DNA of 64,000 bases from Candidatus Marithrix sp. Canyon 246 (GCF_001723685.1 NZ_MCBX01000002.1:171375-235374), one strand, 5' to 3'. Positions 53,253 through 62,953 are shown, numbered from the stretch's first letter. Made by a program: numbers and translations. The notes: generated by a model not told the origin, from the sequence alone.

Positions 53253-54908
53253 ATGTATAAGTTTATGCTAATGGAGCCAACTAATCAAACATTTCAAGAG
53301 CTTGTAGCTAATGGGATTAAATATACCATACCTAGATTTCAACGAGATTATGCTTGGGATCAGGAACAATGGGAGGATTTATGGGCTGATATAGAAACTC
53401 TAAAAGATGAACATTATCATTATATGGGTTATATCGTGTTGCAACAGAAAGGGCAATATGATTTTACAGTAATAGATGGTCAACAACGCTTGGTTACTTT
53501 GTCGCTAATCATATTGGCTGCAATGAGATCTATTCAAGATAATGATGAAAAAAATAAAGAACGATTGAGAGAAATAACAGCGCGTTTTATTGGTTCTAAA
53601 GATTTAGTCTCATTAAAAGTAAGCAGTAAGTTATCATTGAATCGCAATAATAATCGCTTCTATAGAGAAATTTGTTCTCTGTTAAAATCTCCTAATCCAC
53701 GTGGATTGATTGCAAGCAATAAATTATTAAAAAACGCCTTTGAGTTTTTTTTGAGTAAATCAATTGGAATTACAGGTACTGAGATTGCAGCGTTTATTGA
53801 AAGATTAACTAGTGGTATGGTGTTTACCAAAATCGTAGTGCAGGATGATTTGAATGCTTATAAAATATTTGAAACCTTAAATTCAAGAGGAGTACAACTA
53901 TCTATACCTGATTTATTAAAAAATCATATCTTTTCTATTATCACCACTAATGATGATATTATAGATGAAAGATTGGATGATTTAGATGAAGAATGGTCGG
54001 CTATTGTTTCACAAATAGGTGAAAATAACTTTACTTATTTTATTTATTGTCACCACAATTTTAAGAACAACTCAAGCAAAAAAGAACTTTTTATAGCACT
54101 CAGACAATTGATTAATACTCCTGAAGCTGCTTACGCATATTTACGTTCTTTAACAGAATACGCGCCGATTTATGCTTCTTTATTAAATCATCACGATGAA
54201 TGGTGGGCAAGCCAAAAAGATGATTATCGTGCTGTGAGAAAATACTTAGAAGCTTTAAATTTATTCAATATCAAACAAGCTTTTATAGTTTTGATGGTAG
54301 CTTTTACAAAATTTTCCTGTAAAGAATTTATTAAATTAGCGAGATATATCTATGTTTTATCTATTCGATATAATGTAATTTGTCATAATTCACCTAATGA
54401 GCAAGAAAATCTCTATAAGCAAATAGCACAAAAGATTTTTAATAAAGACTATGCTAGAGCCAGCCATGTTAAAAATGGTGAAGAATTTAGAAAATTGTAT
54501 CCCGAAAACAATGCGTTTTTTAACGCTTTTGAATTTCATAAAATACCAAGCCGTCAATATTCCAAGAAAATAAGATTTTTATTAGCAGAAATTGAAACTT
54601 ATTTAGATCATAAAGTCGATTATACAAAAACCAGCTTAGAGCATATTTGCCCTTATCATCCTGAACAAACTTGGTATGAGTATTTTGGAGAAGGTGTAAA
54701 GGATATAAAAGATAGATTAGGAAATATGGTTTTACTTGGTAAAGATGAACTAAAACGATCATCTTTTAAAGATAAAACAGACTTTTACTTAAACACACCG
54801 TTTGCCCTAGCTAAAAAAATTGCAGAATATAAAGAATGGAACTTGCAAAATTTAAATGATTACCAAGCATGGCTTGCAGAACAAGCTGTTAATACATGGA
54901 GGCTATAA
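53253..54908 (+). CDS. DUF262/DUF1524 protein, GmrSD-like
   Basis: 551 residues. N-terminal DUF262 (ParB/sulfiredoxin-type fold): YTIPRFQRDYAWDQEQWEDLWADI and VIDGQQRLVTLSL. C-terminal DUF1524 with an HNH-type start SLEHICPYHPE and GNMVLLGKDEL. This is the layout of GmrS-GmrD fused in one chain, a modification-dependent (type IV) restriction enzyme of phage defence, though many relatives are uncharacterised. Starts at 53253 or 53271 are both possible, neither with a strong ribosome site. The gene is AT-rich like its neighbours. Confidence 0.85.
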   Translation: MYKFMLMEPTNQTFQELVANGIKYTIPRFQRDYAWDQEQWEDLWADIETLKDEHYHYMGYIVLQQKGQYDFTVIDGQQRLVTLSLIILAAMRSIQDNDEKNKERLREITARFIGSKDLVSLKVSSKLSLNRNNNRFYREICSLLKSPNPRGLIASNKLLKNAFEFFLSKSIGITGTEIAAFIERLTSGMVFTKIVVQDDLNAYKIFETLNSRGVQLSIPDLLKNHIFSIITTNDDIIDERLDDLDEEWSAIVSQIGENNFTYFIYCHHNFKNNSSKKELFIALRQLINTPEAAYAYLRSLTEYAPIYASLLNHHDEWWASQKDDYRAVRKYLEALNLFNIKQAFIVLMVAFTKFSCKEFIKLARYIYVLSIRYNVICHNSPNEQENLYKQIAQKIFNKDYARASHVKNGEEFRKLYPENNAFFNAFEFHKIPSRQYSKKIRFLLAEIETYLDHKVDYTKTSLEHICPYHPEQTWYEYFGEGVKDIKDRLGNMVLLGKDELKRSSFKDKTDFYLNTPFALAKKIAEYKEWNLQNLNDYQAWLAEQAVNTWRL

Positions 54909-54924
54909 GTAGCAAATTAAAAAA

Positions 54925-55911
54925 ATGGATGAAATAAGCTATCAATATAAAATTTTAAATTCAGTATCTCGTACCTTCGCGCTGACAATTCCACAATTAC
55001 CAGCACAATTATGTGAAATAGTGGCTAATGCTTATTTATTATGTCGAATTGTCGATACTATAGAAGATGAACCGAATTTAACAGCGGCTCAAAAACAAGA
55101 GTTTTCTAAAACCTTTGTTCAAGTGATTGAAGCTAAAGCTGATCCCAAGTTATTAAGTAAGAAGTTACATCCTTACCTTTCTAGTTATACATTAGAAGCT
55201 GAAAAAGAATTAATATTTAATATTCCGATAATTATTTCTATTACTCATAAATTTAGCGTTTCACAACAAGGCTATTTATATAATTGTGTAAATATAATGT
55301 CAAAAGGCATGAATAAATTCCAACAACAGTCTGGTATAAATAATTTATCGGAAATGGAGCAATATTGCTATTATGTAGCAGGTGTAGTTGGAGAAATGCT
55401 TACAGATTTATTTTGTGATTATTCACCAGAAATAGCTAAACATCAAACTCGTTTAAAAGAATTAGCACCATCTTTTGGGCAAGGATTACAAATGACTAAT
55501 ATATTAAAGGATATTTGGGAAGATAAACAAAGAGGAATTTGTTGGCTACCACAAGATATATTTACTGAAACTGGATTTGAGCTTAAAAATTTATCAGATC
55601 AGCAATATGATCCTGCATTTGGTCAAGGTTTAGCCAAATTAATAGTAATTGCTAATAATAAATTAAAACAAGCTTTAGATTATATCTTACTAATTCCAAA
55701 GCAAGAAAAGGGTATTAGACGTTTTTGTTTATGGGCATTAGGAATGGCAATTTTAACTTTAAAGCGTATAAATAAACAGCCTAACTTTACTTGTAGCCAA
55801 CAAGTCAAAATATCGCGTAACAGCGTTAAAATGACTATACTTATAAGCAATATGCTAACTTGTAATGATAGAAGTTTACGAATAATATTTCGTCTATTAA
55901 CTATAAAGTGA
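54925..55911 (+). CDS. Squalene/phytoene synthase family protein
   Basis: 328 residues. Head-to-head prenyl synthase motifs: SRTFALTIPQLP at the start, first Asp-rich site RIVDTIED (Asp44, Asp48), YVAGVVGEMLTDLF, and the second site QMTNILKDIWED (Asn192, Asp196, Asp200). The form is that of squalene synthase, which would feed hopanoid or sterol synthesis; phytoene synthase is less likely. No squalene cyclase or desaturase gene is adjacent. It begins 16 bases after the DUF262 gene and is followed 9 bases later by a PD-(D/E)XK gene, an odd setting for an isoprenoid enzyme. Confidence 0.88.
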   Translation: MDEISYQYKILNSVSRTFALTIPQLPAQLCEIVANAYLLCRIVDTIEDEPNLTAAQKQEFSKTFVQVIEAKADPKLLSKKLHPYLSSYTLEAEKELIFNIPIIISITHKFSVSQQGYLYNCVNIMSKGMNKFQQQSGINNLSEMEQYCYYVAGVVGEMLTDLFCDYSPEIAKHQTRLKELAPSFGQGLQMTNILKDIWEDKQRGICWLPQDIFTETGFELKNLSDQQYDPAFGQGLAKLIVIANNKLKQALDYILLIPKQEKGIRRFCLWALGMAILTLKRINKQPNFTCSQQVKISRNSVKMTILISNMLTCNDRSLRIIFRLLTIK

Positions 55912-55920
55912 TAATGTAAA

Positions 55921-56556
55921 ATGGTATTTAGTAATTTTAAAAGTGAAATCGAGGTGGCAAAAAGGTTTAGGCTTAAAACAGATACTGAACCTTTTGTCAA
56001 AACATTAGCTCTCAAAAATATACCAAATTACAAATTTGAGGAAATACAAGAAAACTTCAAGGATCCTTTAAGTTTTCTATCAGAGTCAGCTACCTGTGAA
56101 GATATTATCAAACCTATATTAAAGGTTCTTGATAAGTGTTATCCTAATTTTCGCGTTTGGTCACATGTGAGCTATAATGTTGATCCTGATAATGGTCTTT
56201 CTGGTATTCCAGACTTTCTAGTAGCACCTACAACTAATATACGCGGTGAATTTGGCATTCCTCCTATCTGTGTGGTAGAAGCTAAAAAGGCTGATTGGGA
56301 TCAAGGTTGGGCACAAGCACTAGCCGAAATGTATGCTGCATCAACACAAGGTGCGACAATGTGTTATGCAATAGTTACCACTGGTGAAGAGTGGCAATTT
56401 GGTAAGTTTGATCGAGAAAAACTGTTGTTTATAAAACAGTTGAATAAGATCTCAGTTTTAGATGATAATGATGAGCCTAGTAATTTACAGAAATTATTTG
56501 ATAGCTTAAACTGGCTGTTTGATCAAGCTAATAAGGTTGAAATTATTAGAAATTAA
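55921..56556 (+). CDS. Putative PD-(D/E)XK nuclease-fold protein
   Basis: 211 residues. The core SGIPDFLVAP (Asp near 98) followed by PPICVVEAKKADWDQGWAQALAEMYAA (Glu near 120, Lys near 122) is the PD-(D/E)XK pattern of restriction-type enzymes, with a QALAEM helix as in type I enzyme R-subunits and related proteins. No methylase or specificity gene accompanies it. It could be a solitary restriction-like nuclease or a mobile-element relict. The stop is followed by a perfect palindrome. Confidence 0.65.
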   Translation: MVFSNFKSEIEVAKRFRLKTDTEPFVKTLALKNIPNYKFEEIQENFKDPLSFLSESATCEDIIKPILKVLDKCYPNFRVWSHVSYNVDPDNGLSGIPDFLVAPTTNIRGEFGIPPICVVEAKKADWDQGWAQALAEMYAASTQGATMCYAIVTTGEEWQFGKFDREKLLFIKQLNKISVLDDNDEPSNLQKLFDSLNWLFDQANKVEIIRN

Positions 56557-56578
56557 TCATGATTGGTTACAAGCCCCA

Positions 56579-56611
56579 AGACCTGACAGGTTTTAAAAAC
56601 CTGTCAGGTCT
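56579..56611. repeat. Perfect 16-bp-arm palindrome, second copy
   Basis: AGACCTGACAGGTTTT (56579-56594), one A, and its exact reverse complement (56596-56611). It is the 20120-20152 element with the two arms exchanged (CTGACAG versus CTGTCAG in the left arm). It lies between convergent genes, where it could terminate transcription, but the near identity to the first copy points to a dispersed repeat. Confidence 0.75.
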
Positions 56612-56636
56612 AAAACCCGACTTGCCCCTAATATGT

Positions 56637-57269
56637 TTAAATACAACTATCCACTTCTATCATTTCATCAATATGAAAAATAGGGTAGTTTGGATGCCGC
56701 TGTTTCATTATGACATCTTTGTAGTATTTTGGTTTTCCTTCTGTAGCCACATCTCCAATTGTCGCTTTTGTTGATGTTAACAAGCAAGGTATATTAACTT
56801 CTCTAGTTTTATAATTATAGCTTATATAAGCACTTGTATCTTCACCGCTAAATTTTCCTATAAAATTTAAACTCCACGGTATGAGTTCAAATACTAGTTT
56901 AGCTTTTTCTTCTAATTTGGCTGTAAAAATACCTTTTTCTCCTGTTTCTTTACCGCTGAATTCATTTATAAATGGTACTAAAATGTTTTCTAGGCTCAGA
57001 GTCTTAGATTCGTAAATGGCTTGCGATTTTTTAGGTTTAGGAGTTTTAGGTGGTGATATTTTTTTTGCCTGATTCCAAAATCCTATTATGACTTGTGGTG
57101 CAGATTTGGTGGAGACAAATGCTTGTCCAATGGTATATCGAAGGGTATTGCTACCTATTTTGATGTTACCTCCTGCTGCTGATATTACTTGACGATCTAG
57201 TGTTTCTGCATGGAGGGTGGAATTTACTATAAATAATAGTATTATGAATAGTATATGTATATTTAGCAT
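56637..57269 (-). CDS. Secreted protein of unknown function
   Basis: 210 residues with a signal peptide (to about STLHA). The first mature part, VISAAGGNIKIGSNTLRYTIGQAF with ... IGFW, resembles a motif common in secreted bacterial proteins just before a Pro/Lys-rich linker (here SPPKTPKPKKSQ). The C-terminal half contains YNYKTREVNIPCLL, a weak relative of the 'NYNxDTGxLDIPAV' segments near 18.9 and 29.1 kb. I do not recognise a function. It follows the gene at 57288 by 18 bases on the same strand. Confidence 0.5.
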   Translation of the reverse strand: MLNIHILFIILLFIVNSTLHAETLDRQVISAAGGNIKIGSNTLRYTIGQAFVSTKSAPQVIIGFWNQAKKISPPKTPKPKKSQAIYESKTLSLENILVPFINEFSGKETGEKGIFTAKLEEKAKLVFELIPWSLNFIGKFSGEDTSAYISYNYKTREVNIPCLLTSTKATIGDVATEGKPKYYKDVIMKQRHPNYPIFHIDEMIEVDSCI

Positions 57270-57287
57270 AATATTGATTATTCAGTA

Positions 57288-57881
57288 TTATTTACAACAA
57301 ACTTTTAAATGAAGTTCACCTGTCCATTGTCCATATTGTCCACAACCACCATGACAATTAATACTGCTATCCCCAAATTTAGATTCTTTAATATAATTGG
57401 AATTTCCAGAATAGAGTCTTATAGCTCTCATATAAGCAGAATTTCCTGTAAAACCTTTTGGACATGATCCGCCAGCTTGTAATATACAATAATTTCCTTG
57501 TGGCCAATTATTGGTCTCTACTGTCTTAGCATGAAAAGCATAAGGAACACTAGACAACTCGACTCTCTGTGAACTACCATTTTCAAATGTAATTTCTAAC
57601 CATTTAGGAGCCTTACTAAAATCAATATTACTTCCAAATGCTGTTTCACTACCTAATTGCACACTAAAAACACCATTATTTACTGGGACATTATTATGTT
57701 CTTCATTCCAATCTGTATCAACAATAGAAAAAGTAATATCAGTAGTGCCATTAACAGCATTACCAGAATCATCAGATAAATAGCCCTGAAAACTAATAGT
57801 GTTCGGTACATCAGCGTAGGCTAAATAAGGTATTGCAGCTATTAATGTTACTAATAAGTATTTATTTATAATGTGTTTCAT
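57288..57881 (-). CDS. Secreted Cys-rich protein with 'FQGYLSDDSG' domain
   Basis: 197 residues from ATG 57881 (GAGGAA lies about 10 bases upstream; ATG 57899 also in frame). Signal peptide ending LAYA. The mature start NTISFQGYLSDDSGNAVNGTTDITFSIVD and SSVPYAFHAKTVE are typical of an N-terminal beta domain found in secreted and tail-fibre-like bacterial proteins. The C-terminal 70 residues hold seven cysteines, including a final CCK, so disulfides are likely. The role is unknown; a surface or adhesive function would fit. Confidence 0.55.
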   Translation of the reverse strand: MKHIINKYLLVTLIAAIPYLAYADVPNTISFQGYLSDDSGNAVNGTTDITFSIVDTDWNEEHNNVPVNNGVFSVQLGSETAFGSNIDFSKAPKWLEITFENGSSQRVELSSVPYAFHAKTVETNNWPQGNYCILQAGGSCPKGFTGNSAYMRAIRLYSGNSNYIKESKFGDSSINCHGGCGQYGQWTGELHLKVCCK

Positions 57882-58130
57882 ATAGAGAATATTCCTCATA
57901 AATTATTGAAGAAATTATATTATCATAGTAAATAACTTGAGGTCAAGACCAAGGACTAAATTTCGCTCACAGCCGTTTTTTTTAGTGTTAAACCATAATT
58001 TAAAATAATCATATACATTATATATTAATAATATATAATTATTGTAGAGTCGGTGATAACTGACCATTTAACTTATTATTTATGATAAGGTACTTATTAA
58101 GGTTAATTTTAAAAAAAATAATTGAATACA

Positions 58131-58316
58131 ATGATAAATGAATTCTTTTACATGAGCGGTTACGCTTTTTATGTATGGACTAGCTATGGTTTAGCGTTTC
58201 TGGTTTTATTGCTTAATTTTATTATCCCTTTAAAACATGAACGTAAATTGTTATATACATTAGCTCGCAAATCAAAGAGACAAAATCGTGATAATCACTA
58301 TAAACAAAAAGCATAA
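58131..58316 (+). CDS. ccmD: Heme exporter protein D
   Basis: 61 residues from ATG 58131. One membrane helix in the CcmD pattern (FFYMSGYAFYVWTSYGL, then LNFIIPLKHERKLL). CcmD helps release holo-CcmE from the CcmABC complex in cytochrome c maturation. ccmABC would normally precede it, but the upstream gene here is an unrelated secreted protein, so they lie elsewhere. The 3' end overlaps ccmE. The 249-base gap upstream (57882-58130) shows no gene; it should hold the operon promoter, not identified with confidence. Confidence 0.88.
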   Translation: MINEFFYMSGYAFYVWTSYGLAFLVLLLNFIIPLKHERKLLYTLARKSKRQNRDNHYKQKA

Positions 58317-58737
58317 GAAACGCTTAATTCTGATTTTTATTATGTTAATTGGTATCAGTGCCGCTGTTGCTTTGGCTGTTACCGCTTTTCGTGAAAATAT
58401 GTTATATTTTTTTAGCCCTTCTCAAGTAATGGCTGGTGAAGCTCCAACTACTCGTTCTATTCGTTTAGGTGGTATGGTAAGTAAAGGCAGTGTTCAACGA
58501 GCTAGTGATAGTTTGTTAATTAAATTTAGTGTCACTGATTATAAGCATACAGTTAAAGTTGAATATACTGGCATCTTACCTGACTTATTTCGTGAAGGGC
58601 AAGGCATTGTAGCAATTGGAACAATGCGAACAGATGGTACTTTCTTAGCCGATGAAGTTTTGGCTAAACATGATGAAAATTATATGCCTCCTGAAGTAGC
58701 TGATGCTTTAGAAAAGGCTAAAAAAACGGAGAACTAA
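58288..58737 (+). CDS. ccmE: Heme chaperone CcmE
   Basis: 149 residues from a GTG start overlapping ccmD by 29 bases. An N-terminal membrane anchor (about 12-32) and a periplasmic OB-like domain (GGMVSKGSVQRASDS, YTGILPDLFREGQGIVA). The heme-binding His128 is in LAKHDENYMPPE, the normal HxxxY site. It carries heme from CcmABCD to CcmF. Confidence 0.96.
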   Translation: MIITINKKHKKRLILIFIMLIGISAAVALAVTAFRENMLYFFSPSQVMAGEAPTTRSIRLGGMVSKGSVQRASDSLLIKFSVTDYKHTVKVEYTGILPDLFREGQGIVAIGTMRTDGTFLADEVLAKHDENYMPPEVADALEKAKKTEN

Positions 58738-58743
58738 TATTAT

Positions 58744-60654
58744 ATGATTCCTGAAATTGGAAATTTTGCCTTAATTTTGGCATTATCTTTGGCTTTAGTC
58801 CAAACTATTTTCCCATTAATTGGGGCAGCACGAACTATTCCTAACTGGATGGCTGTCGCACGCCCGGCAGCGGTTGGACAGTTATTTTTTATGAGCATTG
58901 CTTTTGGCTGTTTGATTTATGCTTTTGTTTATAATGATTTTTCTGTCATTTATGTAGCCACTAATTCTAATACTGCTTTACCATTGGCTTATCGTATTTC
59001 AGCGGTTTGGGGTGGGCATGAAGGTTCATTATTATTATGGACTTTGATATTATGTTTTTGGACAGTTGCAGTTGTCATTGGTAGTCGCCGCTTGCCAGAA
59101 ACTATGGCTGTGCGAGTCATTGCAGTAATGGGTTTTGTGAGTGTTGGCTTTTTATTGTTTATGTTATTGACTTCTAACCCATTTGATCGTTTTGCAGAAA
59201 TTGCACTTATTCCTCAAGATGGGCGCGATCTTAATCCTTTATTGCAAGATCTCGGTTTGATAATTCATCCCCCTATGTTGTATATGGGTTATGTTGGATT
59301 TTCGGTAGCATTTAGTTTTGCTATAGCGGCACTTTTAGGCGGCAAACTTGATAGTGCTTGGGTTAGATGGTCACGCCCTTGGACTTTGATAGCTTGGGTA
59401 TTCCTTACTTTTGGAATTGTTTTAGGTAGTTGGTGGGCTTATTATGAACTCGGCTGGGGCGGCTGGTGGTTTTGGGATCCAGTTGAAAATGCTTCATTTA
59501 TGCCTTGGTTAGTTGGCACAGCTTTAATTCACTCACTCGCAGTAACAGAAAAACGTGGTGCATTTAAAAATTGGAGCGTTTTATTAGCCATTATCGCTTT
59601 TTCACTTAGCTTATTAGGGACTTTCTTAGTTCGTTCTGGAGTTTTGACTTCTGTACATGCTTTTGCTACTGATCCTGAACGCGGTATATTTATACTTGCA
59701 TTTTTAACTGTGGTAATAGGTATATCTTTATTACTTTACGCTTGGCGGGCACCAAAAGTCGGTCTTGGTGGTTCTTTTGACTTGGTTTCAAAAGAAACTT
59801 TATTGCTATTTAATAATATTTTATTCGTAGTTGCCGCTGCCGCTGTATTGTTAGGAACTTTATATCCATTATTTATGGATGCTTTAGGTATGGGCAAAAT
59901 TTCAGTAGGACCTCCATATTTTTCAGTGGTATTCTTTTGGATTATGGCTCCATTAATATTTTTGTTAGGAATTGGTCCGATGGCTGGCTGGAAAACCGCT
60001 AAAAATTTAATGAGCCGTTTATGGGTAACATTTGTATTAAGTTTAGCCATAGCTTGTATGATTCCGTTTATGCTGAACATTAATTTCGCTATTGTGCCCG
60101 GTATAGCAGCAGCGGCTTGGATTATTTTTACTAGTGTGCAAAATGTGGTTTCTAAATTTGGTCGCAAAATGCCACGTAGTTTTTATGGAATGACTGTGGC
60201 TCATATTGGAATGGCTGTATTTATTGTTGGTGTTACAGTGTCTAATACTTTTAGTGTTGAAAAAGATGTTCGTATGGAGCCATATAAACCTTTAGAATTA
60301 GCCGGTTATCACTTTGCTTTTGAAGGTATCACTCCTTATAATGGACCAAATTATAAAGCGGATCAAGCTAATATTAAAGTCTTTAAAGATGATGAACTGA
60401 TCGCAGAATTGCAGCCACAAAAGAGATTATATTCTGTGCAAAAAATGCCTATGACTGAAGCGGCAATTGATTGGGGTTTTACTCGTGATATTTATGTTGC
60501 CTTAGGTGAACCATTAGGTAATGATGGTGCGTGGAGTATAAGAATATATTATAAACCTTTTATACGCTGGATTTGGTTTGGTGGATTATTAATGGTATTG
60601 GGTGGATTGTTATCTGCTACTGATAAACGTTATCGTATTAAAGATCTGACATGA
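58744..60654 (+). CDS. ccmF: Cytochrome c-type biogenesis protein CcmF
   Basis: 636 residues, about 14-15 membrane helices. The WWD heme-handling signature GWGGWWFWDPVENASFMPW is complete, and the conserved His residues in WGGHEGS and LIIHPPMLYMGY are present. CcmF attaches heme from CcmE to apocytochrome thiols. The final ATGA overlaps the next gene by 4 bases. Confidence 0.97.
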   Translation: MIPEIGNFALILALSLALVQTIFPLIGAARTIPNWMAVARPAAVGQLFFMSIAFGCLIYAFVYNDFSVIYVATNSNTALPLAYRISAVWGGHEGSLLLWTLILCFWTVAVVIGSRRLPETMAVRVIAVMGFVSVGFLLFMLLTSNPFDRFAEIALIPQDGRDLNPLLQDLGLIIHPPMLYMGYVGFSVAFSFAIAALLGGKLDSAWVRWSRPWTLIAWVFLTFGIVLGSWWAYYELGWGGWWFWDPVENASFMPWLVGTALIHSLAVTEKRGAFKNWSVLLAIIAFSLSLLGTFLVRSGVLTSVHAFATDPERGIFILAFLTVVIGISLLLYAWRAPKVGLGGSFDLVSKETLLLFNNILFVVAAAAVLLGTLYPLFMDALGMGKISVGPPYFSVVFFWIMAPLIFLLGIGPMAGWKTAKNLMSRLWVTFVLSLAIACMIPFMLNINFAIVPGIAAAAWIIFTSVQNVVSKFGRKMPRSFYGMTVAHIGMAVFIVGVTVSNTFSVEKDVRMEPYKPLELAGYHFAFEGITPYNGPNYKADQANIKVFKDDELIAELQPQKRLYSVQKMPMTEAAIDWGFTRDIYVALGEPLGNDGAWSIRIYYKPFIRWIWFGGLLMVLGGLLSATDKRYRIKDLT

Positions 60655-61088
60655 AAAAAATATTGCTAATCATTTTACCCTTAATTGGGTTATTAGCTGT
60701 AGGGACATATTTGTTTCCTAGTAATAATGCTGATCATAATTTTAAACGTGCTATGGATTATTATGATCAGGAACAGTTTGTAAAAGCAACTAAATATTTA
60801 AAAAAGGCGGCATTACAAGGACATATTAAGGCACAGAATAACCTTGGTACTATGTATATAGAAGGTCTAGGAGTGGAACAAAATTTTACAGAAGCGGCAA
60901 ATTGGTATCGTAAATCGGCTGAACAAAATAATGTCGATGCTCAATTTAATTTAGCGGCAATGTATAAAAAAGGAGAAGGAGTTGAGAAGGATATTACACA
61001 AGCAATTTATTGGTTGCGCAAAGCAGCCGATCAAGGTGATAAGTATGCCAAAGATGCTTTAGCAGAATTAGAACCAACTAAGGAATAA
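60651..61088 (+). CDS. Sel1-repeat membrane-anchored protein within the ccm operon
   Basis: 145 residues. An N-terminal membrane helix or signal anchor (about 4-22), then about two and a half Sel1-type repeats (KAQNNLGTMYIEGLGVEQNFTEAANWYRKSAEQ; DAQFNLAAMYKKGEGVEKDITQAIYWLRKAADQ). Sel1 repeats mediate protein contacts. It replaces nothing in the standard ccm order but lies between ccmF and ccmG with a 4-base overlap, so it is probably cotranslated and may act in the cytochrome c assembly complex, perhaps in place of the TPR part of CcmH/CcmI, which is not present here. Confidence 0.85.
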   Translation: MKKILLIILPLIGLLAVGTYLFPSNNADHNFKRAMDYYDQEQFVKATKYLKKAALQGHIKAQNNLGTMYIEGLGVEQNFTEAANWYRKSAEQNNVDAQFNLAAMYKKGEGVEKDITQAIYWLRKAADQGDKYAKDALAELEPTKE

Positions 61089-61092
61089 TAGA

Positions 61093-61614
61093 ATGTTACG
61101 TTATATATTACCTTTTATATTATTTGTAGTAATTGGAGTGTTTTTATACAAAGGATTAAGCTTAAATCCTCGCGATTTAGGTTCGGCTCTAATTGATAAA
61201 CCTGCGCCTAGTTTTAGTTTGCCGCTAATGGATGATATGACTCAAACTGTTAGCGAAAAAGACTTTTTGGGTAAAGTATCAATATTAAATGTATGGGCAT
61301 CTTGGTGTGGAACTTGTCGTTATGAACATCCTTTATTGATGCAATTACAACAACAAGGTTATATTATTTATGGCTTGGTTTATAAAGATAAGTTAGCGGA
61401 TGCTAAACAAGTATTAGCGCGTACTGGAAATCCTTATGAAGCCAATGCTTTTGATGAAAAGGGAACTGTGGGTATGGATTGGGGAGTTACAGGTACTCCT
61501 GAAACTTTTATTATTGATAAACAAGGGATTGTACGTATGAAGCATGTTGGACAAATAACTGTTGATGTATGGCGAAATAAGTTTTTGCCTTTGATCAATA
61601 AGTTGGATAAATAA
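61093..61614 (+). CDS. ccmG: Thiol:disulfide interchange protein CcmG/DsbE
   Basis: 173 residues. One membrane anchor (about 4-22) and a thioredoxin-like domain with active site WCGTC (Cys72, Cys75) and the cis-Pro in GTPETF. Classical CcmG has WCxxC with Pro-Thr or Glu-Pro between the cysteines; Gly-Thr is less usual. It reduces apocytochrome or CcmH thiols. ccmH does not follow; rppH does. Confidence 0.92.
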   Translation: MLRYILPFILFVVIGVFLYKGLSLNPRDLGSALIDKPAPSFSLPLMDDMTQTVSEKDFLGKVSILNVWASWCGTCRYEHPLLMQLQQQGYIIYGLVYKDKLADAKQVLARTGNPYEANAFDEKGTVGMDWGVTGTPETFIIDKQGIVRMKHVGQITVDVWRNKFLPLINKLDK

Positions 61615-61690
61615 AAATAGCACTTGTCATAACACTATAATTGATCATATCATAATATCCATAATAATCAATGAACGGTTTGAGGATTTT

Positions 61691-62206
61691 ATGATTGATA
61701 CAGATGGCTATAGAATGAATGTGGGTATTATTTTAGTTAATAATAAGAGACAAGTGTTATGGGCTAAGCGTGTTGGGCAAGAGGCTTGGCAGTTTCCACA
61801 AGGTGGTATTAAGGCACATGAAACTTCAAAATGTGCCTTATTTCGTGAATTATACGAAGAATTAGGTTTAAAATGTCAGCAAGTACAAGTTTTAGGTGCT
61901 ACTAATGGATGGTTGCGTTATCGGTTGCCACATAATTTGATACGTTATTATCAATATCCTTTATGTATAGGTCAAAAACAAGTATGGTATTTATTACATT
62001 TATTAGATAATGAAAATTCTATTCGTTTTGATAGATGTGATAATCCAGAGTTTGATAGTTGGTTATGGGTTGATTATTGGCAGCCGCTTAATGAAGTTAT
62101 TGCATTTAAAAAACAAGTTTATAAAAATGCTTTAACTGAACTTCAGCCTCTAGTCAAATCTTGTAAAAATAGAAAACGTCGCTTAACTTATAAATTATCG
62201 GTTTAA
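61691..62206 (+). CDS. rppH: RNA pyrophosphohydrolase
   Basis: 171 residues. The Nudix box is complete: [23 protein letters not shown] (GX5EX7REXXEEXG). RppH removes pyrophosphate from the 5' end of mRNA so that RNase E can attack. GAGG lies 9 bases before the ATG. It stands about 75 bases after ccmG with no terminator of quality between. Confidence 0.95.
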   Translation: MIDTDGYRMNVGIILVNNKRQVLWAKRVGQEAWQFPQGGIKAHETSKCALFRELYEELGLKCQQVQVLGATNGWLRYRLPHNLIRYYQYPLCIGQKQVWYLLHLLDNENSIRFDRCDNPEFDSWLWVDYWQPLNEVIAFKKQVYKNALTELQPLVKSCKNRKRRLTYKLSV

Positions 62207-62218
62207 GGAGCAAAAAAA

Positions 62219-62953
62219 ATGTTAATCATACCCGCCATAGATCTTAAAGATGGTCAATGTGTGCGGCTTAAACAGGGTAGAATGGAAGATGATACTGTAT
62301 TTTCTAACGATCCTGTGGCTATGGCAGAACGTTGGGTTAAAGCAGGTGCGCGTCGCCTTCATATTGTTGATTTAAATGGGGCTTTTGCTGGGGAACCAGT
62401 AAATGCCGATATTGTTCATGAGATTGCTAAAACTTTTCCTGAGATTCCAATACAAATTGGTGGTGGTATTCGCGATGAGAAAACAATAGATGCTTATCTT
62501 AGTGCTGGAGTCAAGTATGTGATTATTGGCACTAAGGCAGTTCAAGCTCCTCATTTTGTTACTGAAATGTGTTTGTCATTTCCAGAGCATATTATTGTTG
62601 GTTTAGATGCTCGTGATGGTAAAGTTGCTACTGATGGTTGGTCTAAGTTATCTCATCATGATGTAATTGATATGGCTCAAAGTTTTGAGAAAGATGGAGT
62701 TGAGTCTATTATATATACTGATATTAGTCGTGATGGTATGATGCAGGGTTTGAATGTTGAATCAACAGTAAAATTAGCTCAATCTATTAGTATTCCGGTT
62801 ATTGCTTCTGGTGGTATTACTAATATAGACGATATAAAAGAATTATGTAAAGTAGAACAAGAAGGTATTATTGGTGCTATTACCGGGCGTGCTATTTATG
62901 ATGGCAGTTTAAATTTTACTAAGGCACAAGAGTTAGCAGATAAATGGGTTTAG
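62219..62953 (+). CDS. hisA: Phosphoribosyl-formimino AICAR ribonucleotide isomerase
   Basis: 244 residues, a TIM barrel. The catalytic acid-base pair is visible as Asp8 (IPAIDLKDG) and the Asp in the strand YTDISRDGM; phosphate loops GGGIR and ASGGI are kept. It performs the Amadori rearrangement in histidine synthesis. AAGGAG precedes the ATG. It overlaps hisF by 10 bases. Confidence 0.97.
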   Translation: MLIIPAIDLKDGQCVRLKQGRMEDDTVFSNDPVAMAERWVKAGARRLHIVDLNGAFAGEPVNADIVHEIAKTFPEIPIQIGGGIRDEKTIDAYLSAGVKYVIIGTKAVQAPHFVTEMCLSFPEHIIVGLDARDGKVATDGWSKLSHHDVIDMAQSFEKDGVESIIYTDISRDGMMQGLNVESTVKLAQSISIPVIASGGITNIDDIKELCKVEQEGIIGAITGRAIYDGSLNFTKAQELADKWV

